From the NCBI RefSeq assembly GCF_028009165.1, contig NC_079241.1, forward strand, positions 2,232,001 to 2,296,000: 64,000 nt of DNA, in the 5' to 3' direction. The position numbers were made by a program, and so were the translations under genes. Each line of letters begins with the position of its first letter. The stretch's first letter is position 1. Shown one piece after another: positions 11,169 through 23,745 of this stretch. Origin of the DNA: Akanthomyces muscarius (lineage: Eukaryota > Ascomycota > Sordariomycetes > Hypocreales > Cordycipitaceae). The notes under the pieces are model-generated. The model was not told the origin of the DNA and ran no database searches. It worked only from the letters and a program-made list of their open reading frames with translations.

Positions 11169-11993
11169 ATGTTCCGCACAGCCGTCCTCCGCTCGGTCGC
11201 CGCCCGCGCCGCTTTTGCTCCCGCCGTCCGCAGAACGACGCTCGTCGCCGCTCCCCGCGTCGTCGCCCCCATGGCCCTGCGCGCCGCCCAGTTCGTGCCT
11301 GTCCGCATGTATAGCGCCGGCGGCGGCCTGAAGAAGGAGGAGGTCGAGGGCCGCATCATGAGCCTGCTCCAGGGCTTTGACAAGGTACGACTCTTTGGCA
11401 CAGCGAGTGCAGACTCGTGAGAAGGCAGCTCTCTTTTGGCTTATATCGGGGGGATGGTGTTGGCTTCTGCTGGCGGAAGCAATTGGCCGGCTGCATTCCT
11501 GGGCTGATGGCCATTGATGCGTCGAGCCAATGCCCGCTGCCGACTTGCCCGCTCGCGTCGCTGACGGTCCACCCCTGATGTGCCAACATTGAACTTGCGT
11601 CATCACCAAGTCGACATTGCTAACTCAGGTTGTTAATCTAGGTCAACGATACTACCAACGTACGTGTTTTCTGCACCTGATGCATACGATGGATGGGCTG
11701 CCGCTCATCCATGCCGTCCCGTTCCGGTCTAACCCGAATATCCGATACAGATCAAGCCCGCTGCTCACTTTGCCAACGACCTCGGCCTCGACTCTCTCGA
11801 CACCGTCGAGGTCGTCATGGCCATTGAGGAGGAGTTCAGCATTGAGATTCCCGACAAGGATGCCGACACCATCCACTCCGGTAAGCTTCCGATGCGATGC
11901 TCGGGTTGCAGGGAAGCACGGAAATGAGCTAACCACCCATGAATAGTCGACAAGGCTGTCGAGTACATCCTTAGCCAGCCCGATGCCAACTAA
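11169..11993 (+). CDS. NDUFAB1: mitochondrial acyl carrier protein (complex I-associated, NDUFAB1 type)
   Basis: Four exons, 11169-11384, 11642-11659, 11751-11880 and 11947-11993, giving 136 aa. The product is the mitochondrial ACP. It carries acyl chains for type II fatty-acid and lipoate synthesis, is part of complex I in filamentous fungi, and supports LYR-protein assembly. An Arg/Ala-rich presequence runs to about residue 48 (VRMYSAGG). The phosphopantetheine attachment motif DSLD is present, with Ser at residue 93, followed by the acidic helix [18 protein letters not shown] typical of ACP helix II. The second exon is only 18 bp and codes for VNDTTN; without it the conserved spacing between helix I and the loop would be lost. 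The first intron is long (257 bp). Confidence 0.96.
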
Positions 11994-13248
11994 ACGAATC
12001 GTTTTTCCAAACGGCAACTCGCGAAAACCGAATCGCGCATCCCCGTGTGTGAATGACGCGAAAGACTAAATAAAAAAAAGCCCCAAATACCACACAGTTG
12101 TACAATATTTACAGGCGGAGCGGGTTTTATGCGCAACAGCATGAGTAGAGGAGAGATCATCTACATGTGAGAAAGCAGGGGGAGAAAGTACGATGGGAGT
12201 TTTCATGAGGGATTAGGCCCCCGAAAGACTTTTCTAAAAATATAAAAGGATTTCTGTAAAGTTTACATGTGTTTGGGCGAGTTGATGTTGGATTGCACGC
12301 GGGATCTGCCTTTGTTGTCTTGCCTGGCAGGCGCCCGATGTCTGGTGGTCATTCATGCTTCTGGTCTACACCATACATATCAAATCACCACTTATTGCCC
12401 ATTCCTGTTGACAGTGACGGCAAAAATGCGTATTGCTAGGACACCCAGTGTTCCATCTATATTTGCCACTCAGAGAAAGTAAACTACTCAAACAAGACAT
12501 TACAGAGAAGCGCCGGAATTGCCATGATAATCTGATTGATTTGTCAACAGAAAGCAAAGCAAAAAGGAGCAAAGACAAGCATATAGTGCAGTAACGAAGC
12601 AAGACATTACTCGAATTGTAGAGGACAAAAATCCAAGAAAAATAAAAACTTTCATCTCTTTGATTCTCTTTTCAAAACTCCAGGGGCCCCCCCCGAAAGC
12701 AACCAGAACATGAAAGAATACATAAAAAGCGCAGACAAATGGCAGAAAAGGAGCAAAGCGCCGTCCGAACAAAGCAACACATCTTTTGGACCAAACCCTA
12801 GTAGGAGCCTGAAGAATGTGTAACCAGAAAACAAAAATACCCATCCCTTGTAAAATTTTCCAGTTCGTCCCATGTTTTTTTCTTCCCCTTTCATGAATAA
12901 GGAACATGTGCTTGCTTGGATGTGTTTATGATGATGGTTCAAGCAGCAAAATTAAGCAGCAAAGAACTCCAGTATCGTCTGAATTGTTGATGTAGCAAAA
13001 ATCATGTCGGCGACACAGGCAGGGAGGGACTCGATTGGACCGCTTCCTGGTTGCATGCCAGCCAATAAAAGTGCAAAGACCCAAATAAGAAGCAGGAAAT
13101 ATCTTTTGAACCGAAAACGCCAGTGTGCTTCCTTTTTTCGTCTCCACAAGCAAGGTGTTGAGTGAAGGAGTGCGCCGAGACAGATTATTGTCTGTCATTG
13201 AAGGGGTCCGAGGTTGAATGCAACGCGACCAAAGGAGTGCAGACTCAA
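11994..13248. other. convergent 3' intergenic region
   Basis: About 1.25 kb between the ends of the convergent ACP and CCCH genes. AT-rich, with A-rich stretches typical of 3' UTRs. The minus-strand ORFs here show no domain and probably lie in the 3' UTR of the CCCH gene. Confidence 0.55.
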
Positions 13249-15250
13249 TCACCGACCGTTAGTCGTCGTGTTCTTGGTCTCCTTGGTCTTGCCATCTTGG
13301 CCTTTGCCAGTGACGGCACCAGCATAGCTGTTGAAACTGCTCATACCAAGACCAGCGGAAGCTCGCTTACGCATACGCGCCGCAGCAACCGGGTCGTCCT
13401 CTTCCATGCTGAACACGAAATCAGGGTCTTCCTCGTCGATGGGAGTGGTGAAGCGGCCAGTGACAGACGAGCTGATGCTGCCGGTAGAAACATGCCGTTC
13501 CATGGCACGGTCCTTTCCAGCCGAGTTGGAACCTCCTGTCCTTGCTGACGCGGGATGTAAGCGCGGGCTGGAGCTGGTGGTGGCGTCGTCAATCCGACTG
13601 CGCTGAAGCTGCTGAGAGAGGACAGACATGGAGTCGCTTCCAATTCTCATGGACGACGGCCGTCCAGGCGCACTGGTGCCAAAAGCTTCCCCACCCATCT
13701 CTTGAGCGAGGGTTGAATTGCGCAAAGGGCTACCGACATGGCCGAAAGGAGACGCTGCGTTTCGCGCAGAGCGGGATAGCTCCTCCTCCTCCTTTTGGCG
13801 CTGGAAAAGAGAACCCCAACGGCTAGGACTAGAGGCCATGGGACTTCCATATTTGGTGAGGGTCTCGATGTTGACGTCATTCTCCCCTCGCATGGAACCT
13901 CTTCTAGCCTTTTCCGCGGGCGTTAGAAGATCTTGGAGATTCTCCGGCACGTAATTCTCTGGCCCGTTGTCGCCCTCGTCGCCGAAGGCAAAGCCAGCCT
14001 CCCAATCGCGATCGACGTTTGTCTTTGGCACACTGGAGCTGAGCATCTTGGGCTTTGCATATCTTGACGAGTGCATGGCTCGCTTGCCAAAGTATTCTTC
14101 GCTTCCGAATGGGTTCGAGCTCGGAGGGCTGCCGGCGGTAAAGAACTGGTCCGAAGAGCCAAAGGCAGAGTTGTGCAGGAGTTTGAGAGTATCAGATGTC
14201 CGAGAGTCCTTGGCGTTGCTGAGGGAAGCCGAGGGAGATTCGAGGCCAAACTTGGAGGGAACCGACGAGGGCCATGGGGCTGCGGGAAAACGGGCAGCGT
14301 TGGAGATGCCATTTGAGTCAAAAGAAGCGGGCATTGGTGCGTCAAGAATGGAGAGTCCCTTGCCGTTAGCAGGAGAGAAAGCAAAACCATCGCGGGGGGA
14401 GCCGTAGCTTTCGGGAAAGGCAAAGGGAGACTCTGATGAGTGGCCGTTGTCGAGGGTCAGCTGGTGTTCGTGGAGCTGCTGACGGCTCTCGTTGAGGTAG
14501 CTGGGGAAGCCGGACTGATCGGCTTCGTATAGTGATGTCGTGAGGGCGCTGGCGGAGGATTGGTTGTAGGGGCTGCTGGCAGCTGGCGTCGGGGAGGTCG
14601 GACCTGCGGGGCTGGCGCCGAGGGGAGCGGTTATGATGGTGAAGCCATTTTTGCCGTAGTTGACTCGGCGGCCGTCGGGGAGGACGTGCATGTTTGCGCA
14701 CTTGGGGCCGAACTTGCAATTACCCTGACATCAATGGTGAGCAGGAATGAATACGCAAGCGGTGCGAGGCTGACGGGAGCGATTTCGGACTTACCTTGGC
14801 AAAGTATTTGCAGACGGTTTCGGAAGCGACACCAAGCTCATGGCTGAAAGGACAGGCATTGCCAGCCTGGCAGGCGCCTTGACGGTAAAACTTGCAGGGA
14901 ACATGGGAGGTGTCTATGAGTAGAATACCGAGTTAGCCTCAACGAGAAATAAAAAACGCAATCTCGTGAGATATTCGACGTGCGAGGGTCGCGTGAGGCC
15001 TGCGCATCCTCGGGGGAGGGGTAGAGCGCAGGCAGTTGGTCGCAAATGGCAGGCGACCCGCCCGGGCGAAAAAAAAAGAGCGCCGGCCGGCCGTTGGGTT
15101 GCTGCTGCTGCTGGACCTGCGCAAGAAACAGACGCCGAGGGAAATGAACGTACTGGGAGGACTCCTGGGCATGACGGAGGAGGTCGGCCGGGAGGAGGAG
15201 TTGGCGATGCTCATGCTGGAGCTGCGGGCATGGCGATACTCGGGGGGCAT
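13249..15250 (-). CDS. CCCH-type zinc finger RNA-binding protein (563 aa, possibly longer)
   Basis: Minus strand, three exons: 15250-15154, 14913-14795 and 14724-13249. The chosen ATG at 15250 has a fungal start context (CCAACATG) and gives 563 aa. An in-frame ATG at 15796 would add 182 Gln/Ser/Pro-rich residues. Two CCCH fingers lie side by side with C-x7-C-x5-C-x3-H spacing: C39, C47, C53, H57 and C67, C75, C81, H85. Such tandem fingers usually bind RNA and sometimes regulate transcription. The rest is a long Ser/Pro-rich disordered region with short ordered islands near the C-terminal half (NLQDLLTPAEKARRGSMR; DPDFVFSMEEDDP). The first intron uses a GTACGT donor and restores the sequence NTSHVPC at the junction. 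The start is uncertain; the finger region is secure. Confidence 0.88.
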
Positions 15251-15497
15251 GTTGGCAATGGGCCGTGACGAACGTCGTCGGTGGGTGGAGGAGGAAGAGG
15301 AAGAGACGGACGAGGCAAGACGTCTTGTGTGACGGTGGAGAGAGAGAGGGGACGACGAGTTGGAGGGGGAAGGCGGCGAGCGGAGTGGGGGGGTTGCAGG
15401 CGCTGTAGGCCGCTGAACGGGTGCTGCTGGTGGTCCTCGGGCGAGGCGAGGCGGTGATTCAGTGGGGGAATAGGGCGGGCTGTAGCTGTAGTACGGG

Positions 15498-15595
15498 TGC
15501 TGGTGCTGCTGTAGCTGCTGTTGCTGCTGGTGCTGGTGCTGGTGCTGCTGGCGGCCAAGGCGCTGTTGCTGGTGCTGCTGGTGCTGCTGCCGCTG
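15498..15595. repeat. CTG/CAG trinucleotide-rich tract
   Basis: Interrupted CTG/GTG triplets on the plus strand, equal to CAG/CAC on the minus strand. Read in the frame of the CCCH gene they code for a Gln/His-rich stretch. If the shorter start is right, the tract lies in the 5' leader. Confidence 0.7.
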
Positions 15596-17970
15596 GCTCT
15601 TGTGCAGCACCTGGCGCTGCGTCCTCTGCTGTCCCTCGCTGCTGGAACCCCCGCTGTGTTCCCTTCCTCCAGTGGGCCGCCGGCTGTTGCTCGCTGAGCG
15701 TCGCTCGCTGGAGCCGCTGTATTCGCGCTCCCGCCCTACCAGAAACCGCCGCGAAGGCGGGCCGCTCGGCCACTGCAAGACTTCAGCCAATCCCATGTCG
15801 AACGAGGTATGACGAGTTGTCAACCAAGGCTGAGGATTAAAAAAAAAGAATAAAAAAACCTTGGAGAAACCAAAGGCGTGATTCCTCCCAATATATCCAG
15901 TTGTAGGCGTCCGGTCAGCTCACAATTTGTTTGCTGGCTGAATCCAAAACCATGACTCGCTGTCTCGGTCTCGCCACGCGCTCTGAATCACTGTCGGTCG
16001 AGTCGAACACGAGATGGCGTCGTCGCTTGTCGCAGTCAAACGTCAAATATTTGTCCTCCCTGATCAAATTTCTTCGGCCTGTCCACCGATGCTGCGCGAC
16101 GTCACGGCTCCACGTTCTTGTGCGTCTGTGGTCGCCGAGTCTACATGCAGTATAACACGTGGTTGGTCAGAATGCAACTGTGCATAAGTCGGCTGAGGAA
16201 AGGAGTATAAGAGGTGATGCGAGAGAAAGAAAAAAAAAAAAAGGGAAACGGAATTTTGCAACCGAGAGAGTATAGGCTTCCCAATCCGATATTTTTAGCA
16301 AGCTGAAATCAGCCGAGAGCCAAGATAGGACACTCTCGCCTCAGACACGGCTTGCTATTGCCAATATCGAGGCACAAGCCAGGCTTCTCTTCTGCATGCG
16401 TGGCGCTCAAACGAGTCGTGGCTTACCAGTATCAAGTACAACGAGCGAATGCTCACTGCTGAAATGGAAAAAAATGGTAAAGAAGAATGGAAATGACTCT
16501 TGGTTTGCGTAACAAGAACTTCACAGACGTCAGAATCTTGTGCCAGATCAAGTCGACAACTATACAGAAGATGCAACTAGTTGGAACTGGCAAGAAGGAG
16601 GAATTCATTCAGAGCTTCTTCTTGGACAAGGGGGTGCACGCTTAGTCTTATACAAAAACACACTACTAAAATACCAGGTAGAAACAAGTAGCGTGTCTGC
16701 ACATCTGTAGTGGTGGTGGTGTTCACAGTAACAGTCATGGTGGGAGACTGCACAAGTCATAGTCGACCATTTTTCCTGGACGTATAGGATCCCTTGGCAA
16801 GCCCATCTACGTAATAAAAGACTGGGGCCTCTTGTTTTTCTGGATTCTCAAGATATGGAATTCCTTGTACATGTGCATCATCTTCATCTTGTGCACAGCC
16901 TAGCATCACTTTTATCTCGCCACCACTTCTCTAGCACTGCGACGACGGGCTGGCTGTGGATGCAGTCTATATGCAACGCACTCACACGCTCACACACTCG
17001 CACCCATAAAAATGATGTAATAAGAAACATGACAGTAATAAACAAGATGGAACAATACGGCGATTGAAAAACGACAAAACCAAGCGCGACCAAGTCCTGG
17101 CGGCCACGGTGCGAGTGAGTGTGCTGCGTGAGCGCCCCCTTCGTCCCAGGTGTGGTGGGCATGTGGTCGACTCTCCCACTCCCACCCCCTCGGCAGGTAG
17201 ATGGGCTCGCCGGCCGGCGGAGCCACGATACGATGCTGTAGGTTTCGTCTCGTTCCAATTATCAGAGAGCGTGTGTGTGTCCCCTGGTCACTGGTACTTG
17301 GTTCATTCTACATCTTACACAAGAAACCTGTGGTTGGTCCTCTAGCGGCGTCTATCGATGACCACATACATGCCCGGGCTTCACGACAGCTGCAACGCCC
17401 TCCCCTTCTGTGGAATACTAATCGACAAATGTGAAAACCCACGCGTCATTGATGCGACGCCTTGTACTTTTTTTAAGGGGGCTCGTAGTTGGTGTTTCTT
17501 TGGGTTTGCCCGGTTGGTTGCCATCTCTCAGTTGAGAGCTGAAGATGTGTCTCACCATTTCCACAATCTAGGAGAGTCATGGCAATGGCTTGAGACACAG
17601 ACAAGCAGAGAACGACCGTTCGGATAGGCCAGACTACGACCGGATTTGGTCAAAAGCATCTTCCTCGTACAAATGCACCCTCAACCCACCATGACGATTG
17701 TGTCACAGACTCGAGCCCCCCGGTTCTTCGGGGCCATGCATTGCCCCCCTCCCCCGGTCATACGCCCTCATTGTCGGGAATGGCCCGCCGCGCGTCAAAG
17801 CCTTGTCTCCGGGCAGCGTTTTGTTTATTAAACCCATATTACAAATGCAGACCATCTTTGCAGGTTTTCTATCAGAAAAGCTTGTATTGGGGGCCAAGAA
17901 TAGTCTTCGTTGTCTGAGACGGTGCGAGTCCGGTCCTTGTCACGCCGGCCGTGAAACCGCACGGTTCGTC

Positions 17971-18000
17971 CCGTCAATCCGTCAATCCGTCAATCCGTCC
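17971..18000. repeat. CCGTCAAT tandem repeat
   Basis: Three perfect 8-bp copies at 17971-17994, followed by a truncated copy. Noncoding. Confidence 0.75.
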
Positions 18001-21000
18001 ACTGGCCGCTTCGGGTACATGGCCAGCTTGCGGGTTCAACTCTAATATGTGCAGTCACATACCAATCTGCAGATGAAAGGAATCTTCTTGAAAAGCTCCC
18101 GGTTCGTTTCATGGCAGACGACAACGTACTCCGCTACATTACAGTCGTGGTGGTTGCAATCTGCTCACCAGATGCAAGCAGCCCGTGAACTCGGCGACCA
18201 TCATGGCGAGCACGTCCACGAACCAGACTCTTGCGTCGGGCGTCCGCCGAAGTAACCGTGTCCCCATTCCAAGCATGTATTTCTTTGTTTGAACCTGTTC
18301 CATGGGCGCAGGATCGTAAAAATAAAAGCCACTGCATGTTGCCACCACAGACAGCCGCACGTCTGCTGATATCCCACCCCCCTTCGTATAATACCCTTTC
18401 CCTGCAACGCTCATCGGCGCGCCTTGATTTGCCCAGCGGTTACCCACAGAAATCTGATTGCTGCGCCCGAGCTGCATCATGCTAGATTACTTGAGTTACA
18501 CAATGGCAATTGACCCCAGACTTTTCTAATCGGATATAAGCCCGGAGCCCTCGACGGAGCACCAATCTCTCCGTCCTTGCACGCTCGGTCGTGGGAGGCG
18601 CCGACGATATACGGCCTCTGTGGGTGCCGGACGACCTCAGCTGACGTTGGTTTGGAATAAAGATAACAAACTTTTGACTTGGCTACTTGTTCTTAATAAT
18701 ACTACACCGCCCGGTCTCACCGCACCTCCGCCCTTTGCGCGGTACAAGACGGGCGCCGGCAGCGTGGCTCGCGAGGCGCAACGCCCCTCCTCTTCATCCC
18801 CCGGTACTTGTCACGCTGCGGAGGACAAAAAGCTCCGGCGTCTCCGGGATGTCTCTTGCCTTTCTCTCTTTCTCCCTCTCTCCTTCTTTGCTCATCCCAT
18901 TAGCTGCTGCTTAGCCCGGACTTGCCTCAACGGGGTCATGTTTATCGGACCCTTGTAAGCGGTTTCTTGTTTCCCCGCGCTCTATGCATGGCAGATGCCT
19001 GTGGCGGCTCCAACACCGTCCACTAAGATGCAAAATACGGGGGTCACTCAAAAAGCCATGGCCCATAAATAGCGGGAGACGCGGCCTACTGCGGCGCGGC
19101 GCGAACCACAATGGTACTGTGCAGCTGCGTTCGTTGGTTCTCTCTTTGGCAAGGGGTTGTGGCACAGCCTGCTTTGTGGCTCTTTGACAGCTCTGGTTCG
19201 GACGGCAGCCGTATCACCAACAGGAGAGGCCGGCAGAACACAGCAGGAGACATCTGTCCGTCCTCGGACGGCCTGTCATGCCGTACAGCCCGACTGCCAC
19301 CGCTTCCGGTGGGCTCAAAAGGTCAATGGCCTGCCCGGTTCCCTTTCCCAAACTTACAAGCAACACGTGCCGTTGACAGCCCTTGGCAGTCTGAGACAAA
19401 TGCGCATGCATCATGTACCGTTGGTGGCATCGGGGGTGGAGACGGCACTACGCCATGGTGTGCAGAAACGTCATGGGCCACACGGGCAGGTGTCCGGCCA
19501 GCCACTGGCCCAGTCACATCTCATAATCGCTTGCCTGATGCCTGTTTGCCTGGGCCCTACCTGGGGATGGTTGGATGGCTGCCTGTGCTGCGGGATGCCA
19601 TCGCGGTCTCAGGGAGCAACTAATGCACAACCGGGAACACGGACTGCATGCTGCGAATGCTACACCTGCCCTTGGTCTTGGCTCGGCTGCAGCATGCATG
19701 CAGGCAGGCTCTCGTACATGCTGCACTAGCTCTTGCAAATACATTGTGCCCGTCCTTTACCAGCATGCGGTCTTCCGCGTCGCTCCAATAACAAGGGCTC
19801 TTTTCGTCCTATGTACGATGCGGAGCAGACAGGTCGGCTTGCAGCGTCGCAGGAGCCTGTTCGTGGTAGCACTGCGTGCCTAGCTGCCTGGGTCCCAGAC
19901 CACATGTTCATGAGAACAAGTTTTTCCGTGACAATGGATGGGCGCACCGGCTGTTCATCCACCCGTTGCAAGCCGTATGCTGTACACTCCGGCTTTTCCT
20001 GAAAAACTGTCGAGTCCAACGGCGCAGCTAGCTGAAACAGTTTGGCGCTGACCACAAGCCAAGCCACTTGGCCGTAAACTGGGAATGTAGAACCAAAATA
20101 CACAGACGACTCCCTCAGCTTGACTTGCAACGGGGCGCCGCCCAGCTCAAGGTGGCCGAATCAAGAGGCCCGGTGGCTCACTGCTGGCCGTTCTTTGGCT
20201 CTCGCCCCCTTTCCTCGCTTTGCGAGCAGTAACTAAGTTAATGCGTGCGATTCGCGCTCGTCACTGTGGCGGGTGGCGCGCAACCCACACCAAGGCCTTT
20301 TAGCCAAACCTCATAAACCCTGTCTACACCACCTTTTTAGACGTGCATTATTGTCAGCCCTGTCCATCCTCTTTATTTGAAAAGCTAACAGACAAGCCCT
20401 CGTTAGAAGCCAGTAGCGGCGGTGGTAGCACCTTGGCACCTCATCGTCAGTTGGCTTCAGAGCTAGCATGGGTAGGCCAACTACCGTGCATTAACGTTAA
20501 TGTAAATCAGGAAAATAATCCGCCCAACCCAGTCCCCGCATGTTATGCTGGTGACAGTTGCAGGACATGGCGGATCACCCGTCGCTGATCTCGGGTCGGA
20601 AAAGGATCATAACTGGATTGCCACTTCCTCTCAGCCGCTCTGCCTGGTCGGGGTCGACTCCGACTGAATCTCAGTCAAGGGTTGTGGATATGCACCCCAG
20701 GATTCACTGATCTACAGATGTCTTTCAGATGCTCCTCTGAAGAGTCGATTGCCTTCTTGTCCTCCGCCAAGATACTGGAACACGGCAAAGACGATGTGGC
20801 CACCGCATGTTTCAAACGTGCCGTTCCATAGCGCGCTGGTGGTGTGGGAATACCAAACCTGAACCAGCATAGTAGCAAAGTCCGCGAAGCCTGGTCACCC
20901 CACCTATGAATCCGATTGTATACGCGTGCTATTGTGCTTGTATAAATTCCAAAGCCGGGCTTCTTGGAGGTGGCCTTGCACGGGTGACCACCCACACCAC

Positions 21001-23718
21001 TCCACAAGCCTGCCGAAGCTGCGTCTCTTGGCTTGCCGCCGACGGCGCCGCACTTTGGGTCTCGCTCAGCTGGCCTCCGGTTCTTTGGCGGCATACCCTC
21101 TTGGTGTACTCCGGAGACGTGCCAAGATTAGTTTGCTTTTTTTTGGTCTCTGCATCCTCCGAGTTGCTATAAACGGAGAGAATGAAATCTCGTCTGCTTC
21201 CTGCGCCGCTCATGCCAATGTCACCACCCTTGCACCACGACTTGACTTATAACATGCCCAGTGTCGTATTAGCACCATTACTACCAAATGATATTTACAG
21301 ATTGGAGATAGCCACACAGGTGCAATGTTGTTTATTTTTCTATGCATTTTACACGGTCATGTGCTCCACGGGCTTGCTCGCCTATGCGAACCATCCCGCA
21401 CCCAAGCTCGATAGCAAGGCCGCTCCCGGCGTCATTATCTTCTGTGAAGTAGGAGTCCCCACCACCTCGAATTAGCTGATACAAAGCATTATAACCACAC
21501 CGGCTTACTTATGCCTCAGAAACAATATTTGGAATCGCGACAGAAAAATGGCCAGCACCTAAACTATACGGATCACCACAGGAACAACTAGGCAACAGTA
21601 CTTCCCATTGGTGCGGCCAAGTTGTCCGCTTCGTGTGCCACGACTCAATGAAGCCGTCGTCGCAACACTCGTATGAGCCACAACGCCATGGCGCGTCATT
21701 TAGCCTCTTCACAGCTCCGAAGAGCTAGGGAGAGAGGTGAGGGCCGCGTCTCCTGAGTGCTTTCCAACCTTTCTACGAGGAGGGTACCGTGTACTTGGGA
21801 ACGGCTCACAGCCACTCATCGCCATTTACGCTGCAAGATCTGCCACAACGGCGGGCTTCCTGACCTTAAGTCCACCTTTTTTCCCTCACCCACACACATC
21901 TCACGCCCTTGAGTGGGCGGCATATACGCATCCCATGATCGTGCCATAGACCCACTACTGACGTTTCTGGTGTAAGTGCCCTCGGTCTTGTCCACTGCGC
22001 CGACGCATTCTCTCCTCGTGTATTTGCCACACCGAGTTTGACGTAAACAATCGAGTTTTAAAACCTGATGGGAAAGTTGTAACCTTGCTCTAGAGTGGTC
22101 GAGAGTTGCTCTGTGTGGCGCCGAAAGCTGTGCGAATGACCACCAGTGCGAGGAAGTTTGACAGCCTGACCCTAGGATGTAGGAGACCGAACACTCTGAG
22201 ACGACTGATCAATAAAACCCCCCTTTCCATTTCACATGTGATTTTGGTGGCACTGCGAAGAGTGGCTGTGGACGTGAAGCAAAAGTAGAGTTGAGGGCGG
22301 CAGTATGGTTTCGACGGTTGCAGCGCACTGGTTCCGAACTGCACACCAACAATTTTAAGCAAACTAACAGAATTATGTACGTCTAGTATTCGATAATAAA
22401 ATAGTGGATGAAGAATTGCGAGCGATTCCCGCAACGACTTACAGAACCTCATGTGCATTTTGGCCGAGATTGAGCATCGTGTCAGTCTTCATGCTTCCGC
22501 CAGTGCACGTACAACGAGCCGTCTCTCACCCGCACAAAGGTCTTCATCAAACAGAGAACTAACTAATGAAGAAGGAGTAATCTTACCAATACTATAGCGA
22601 TTTCGTACGGAGTCTGTGAGTTAAGCCCTACTTCTGCCTATCTGTCTCGCCGTCCGCCTGTTCAGCTCTGAAGCGGAGTGACGAGCAGCGTTGACATCAA
22701 CGAGTGCAATTGTACGTGTTTTAACACATTTTGAGTAGTTTACGTTTTAATATGCGCCAAGTCGACTAATGAATGAAATTACACCCGTTGGTCTGAGCTC
22801 CAGACATAACCAACGGCGTTCGAAGGATCTCGGTCGCCATTTTTGACGGTCTAGAGCGACCGAAAAGTGCAAGATAGACGCTACATTAGATACAGATCAT
22901 TATAGCAAAATCGATAAGCACTAAGTTCTAGTAGCTATACTATGGTTCTGTCACCTATTACTGTCTGGCTCACTTATGCGCTCACAGGGCCTCAGTCGCA
23001 AACGTACTTGATGCATATTAATGTCACAAGCCTAATGTAGGGTTAAGAACACATGCATCTCACTCTCTTGGTATCACATATCTCAATGAAAGTGCGAGAA
23101 AACCTTATATTGCCTCTTAGGGCAATGCTACTGGTGGTTATGAAACAACACCCTTCAACCGATGAAGGAAGATACTTTCGGCTGCACCGCTTACGCGCAA
23201 ACGCGGCAAATGATCATAATACGTAATCGCACCTGTCCTTTATCGTTTTTATCTACTTGAGAAATTATTGGGCCTACTTGCGAGTCCTGCAGCGGCACTC
23301 GAGCCATCGCGACAACTATGGATCGTGTAAGTCGGTCGGCCGGAAACGGCCGCACCAGACCAGACTGCCCGCTGGGCGTGGCCAACCTGCGCAAGTCGGA
23401 AAAGAACGGTCGCTTCCGACACTACCATTGTTAGAAACGTAATTCTTTTCTTCTAAATGAGATGATGGGATCAGATTAAATAGTTTGCGTTGTGGAAGTA
23501 CTCGCTGTCTTGGGCCCGGGAATAAACTTCAGAGTATCTTCAATCCTCATCAGCCAGGCGATATCGTACACAATTGGAGAAAATCAGAATGAGCTCCGCC
23601 TGCTCATAATTTGCATTTCCGTCATCGTAGCGCAATCCGCCTTGCGCGTGGAATAGGCATGCATATTATTTTGTAGAAACACTCCCAGGAACGGGGGTGT
23701 AGCATCTGACGCCGACTA

Positions 23719-23745
23719 GACTCATTATGAGTCATTTCGACTCAT
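23719..23745. promoter_or_regulatory. cluster of Gcn4/AP-1-like sites
   Basis: A perfect inverted repeat, GACTCAT-T-ATGAGTC (23719-23733), overlaps the full Gcn4/AP-1 palindrome ATGAGTCAT (23727-23735). A third GACTCAT follows at 23739-23745. This is the class of site bound by Gcn4/Jun-type bZIP proteins. It lies about 440 bp beyond the 3' end of the bZIP gene, so its target is unclear. Confidence 0.45.

Noticed and set aside
15211..15773. Other frames through the CAG/CTG tract (Ala-rich and Ser/Thr-rich peptides, both strands)
   Set aside because: They are open only because triplet repeats lack stops. Only the Gln-rich minus frame is continuous with the CCCH exon.
17971..18050. B-box-like GGGTTCAACTC suggesting a tRNA gene
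   Set aside because: No A box at the right distance and no cloverleaf; the sequence beside it is a simple tandem repeat. A similar GGTTCAATCC near 48200 fails for the same reason.
19111..19729. Two overlapping plus-strand ORFs of 170 and 190 codons in the gene-poor interval
   Set aside because: They overlap in different frames, are rich in Cys, His and Gly without pattern, and have no domain or conserved-looking segment.
22600..23200. RIP-degraded transposon in the moderately AT-rich part of the gene-poor interval
   Set aside because: By eye there is no strong TpA excess, no terminal repeats and no transposase or polymerase fragments.
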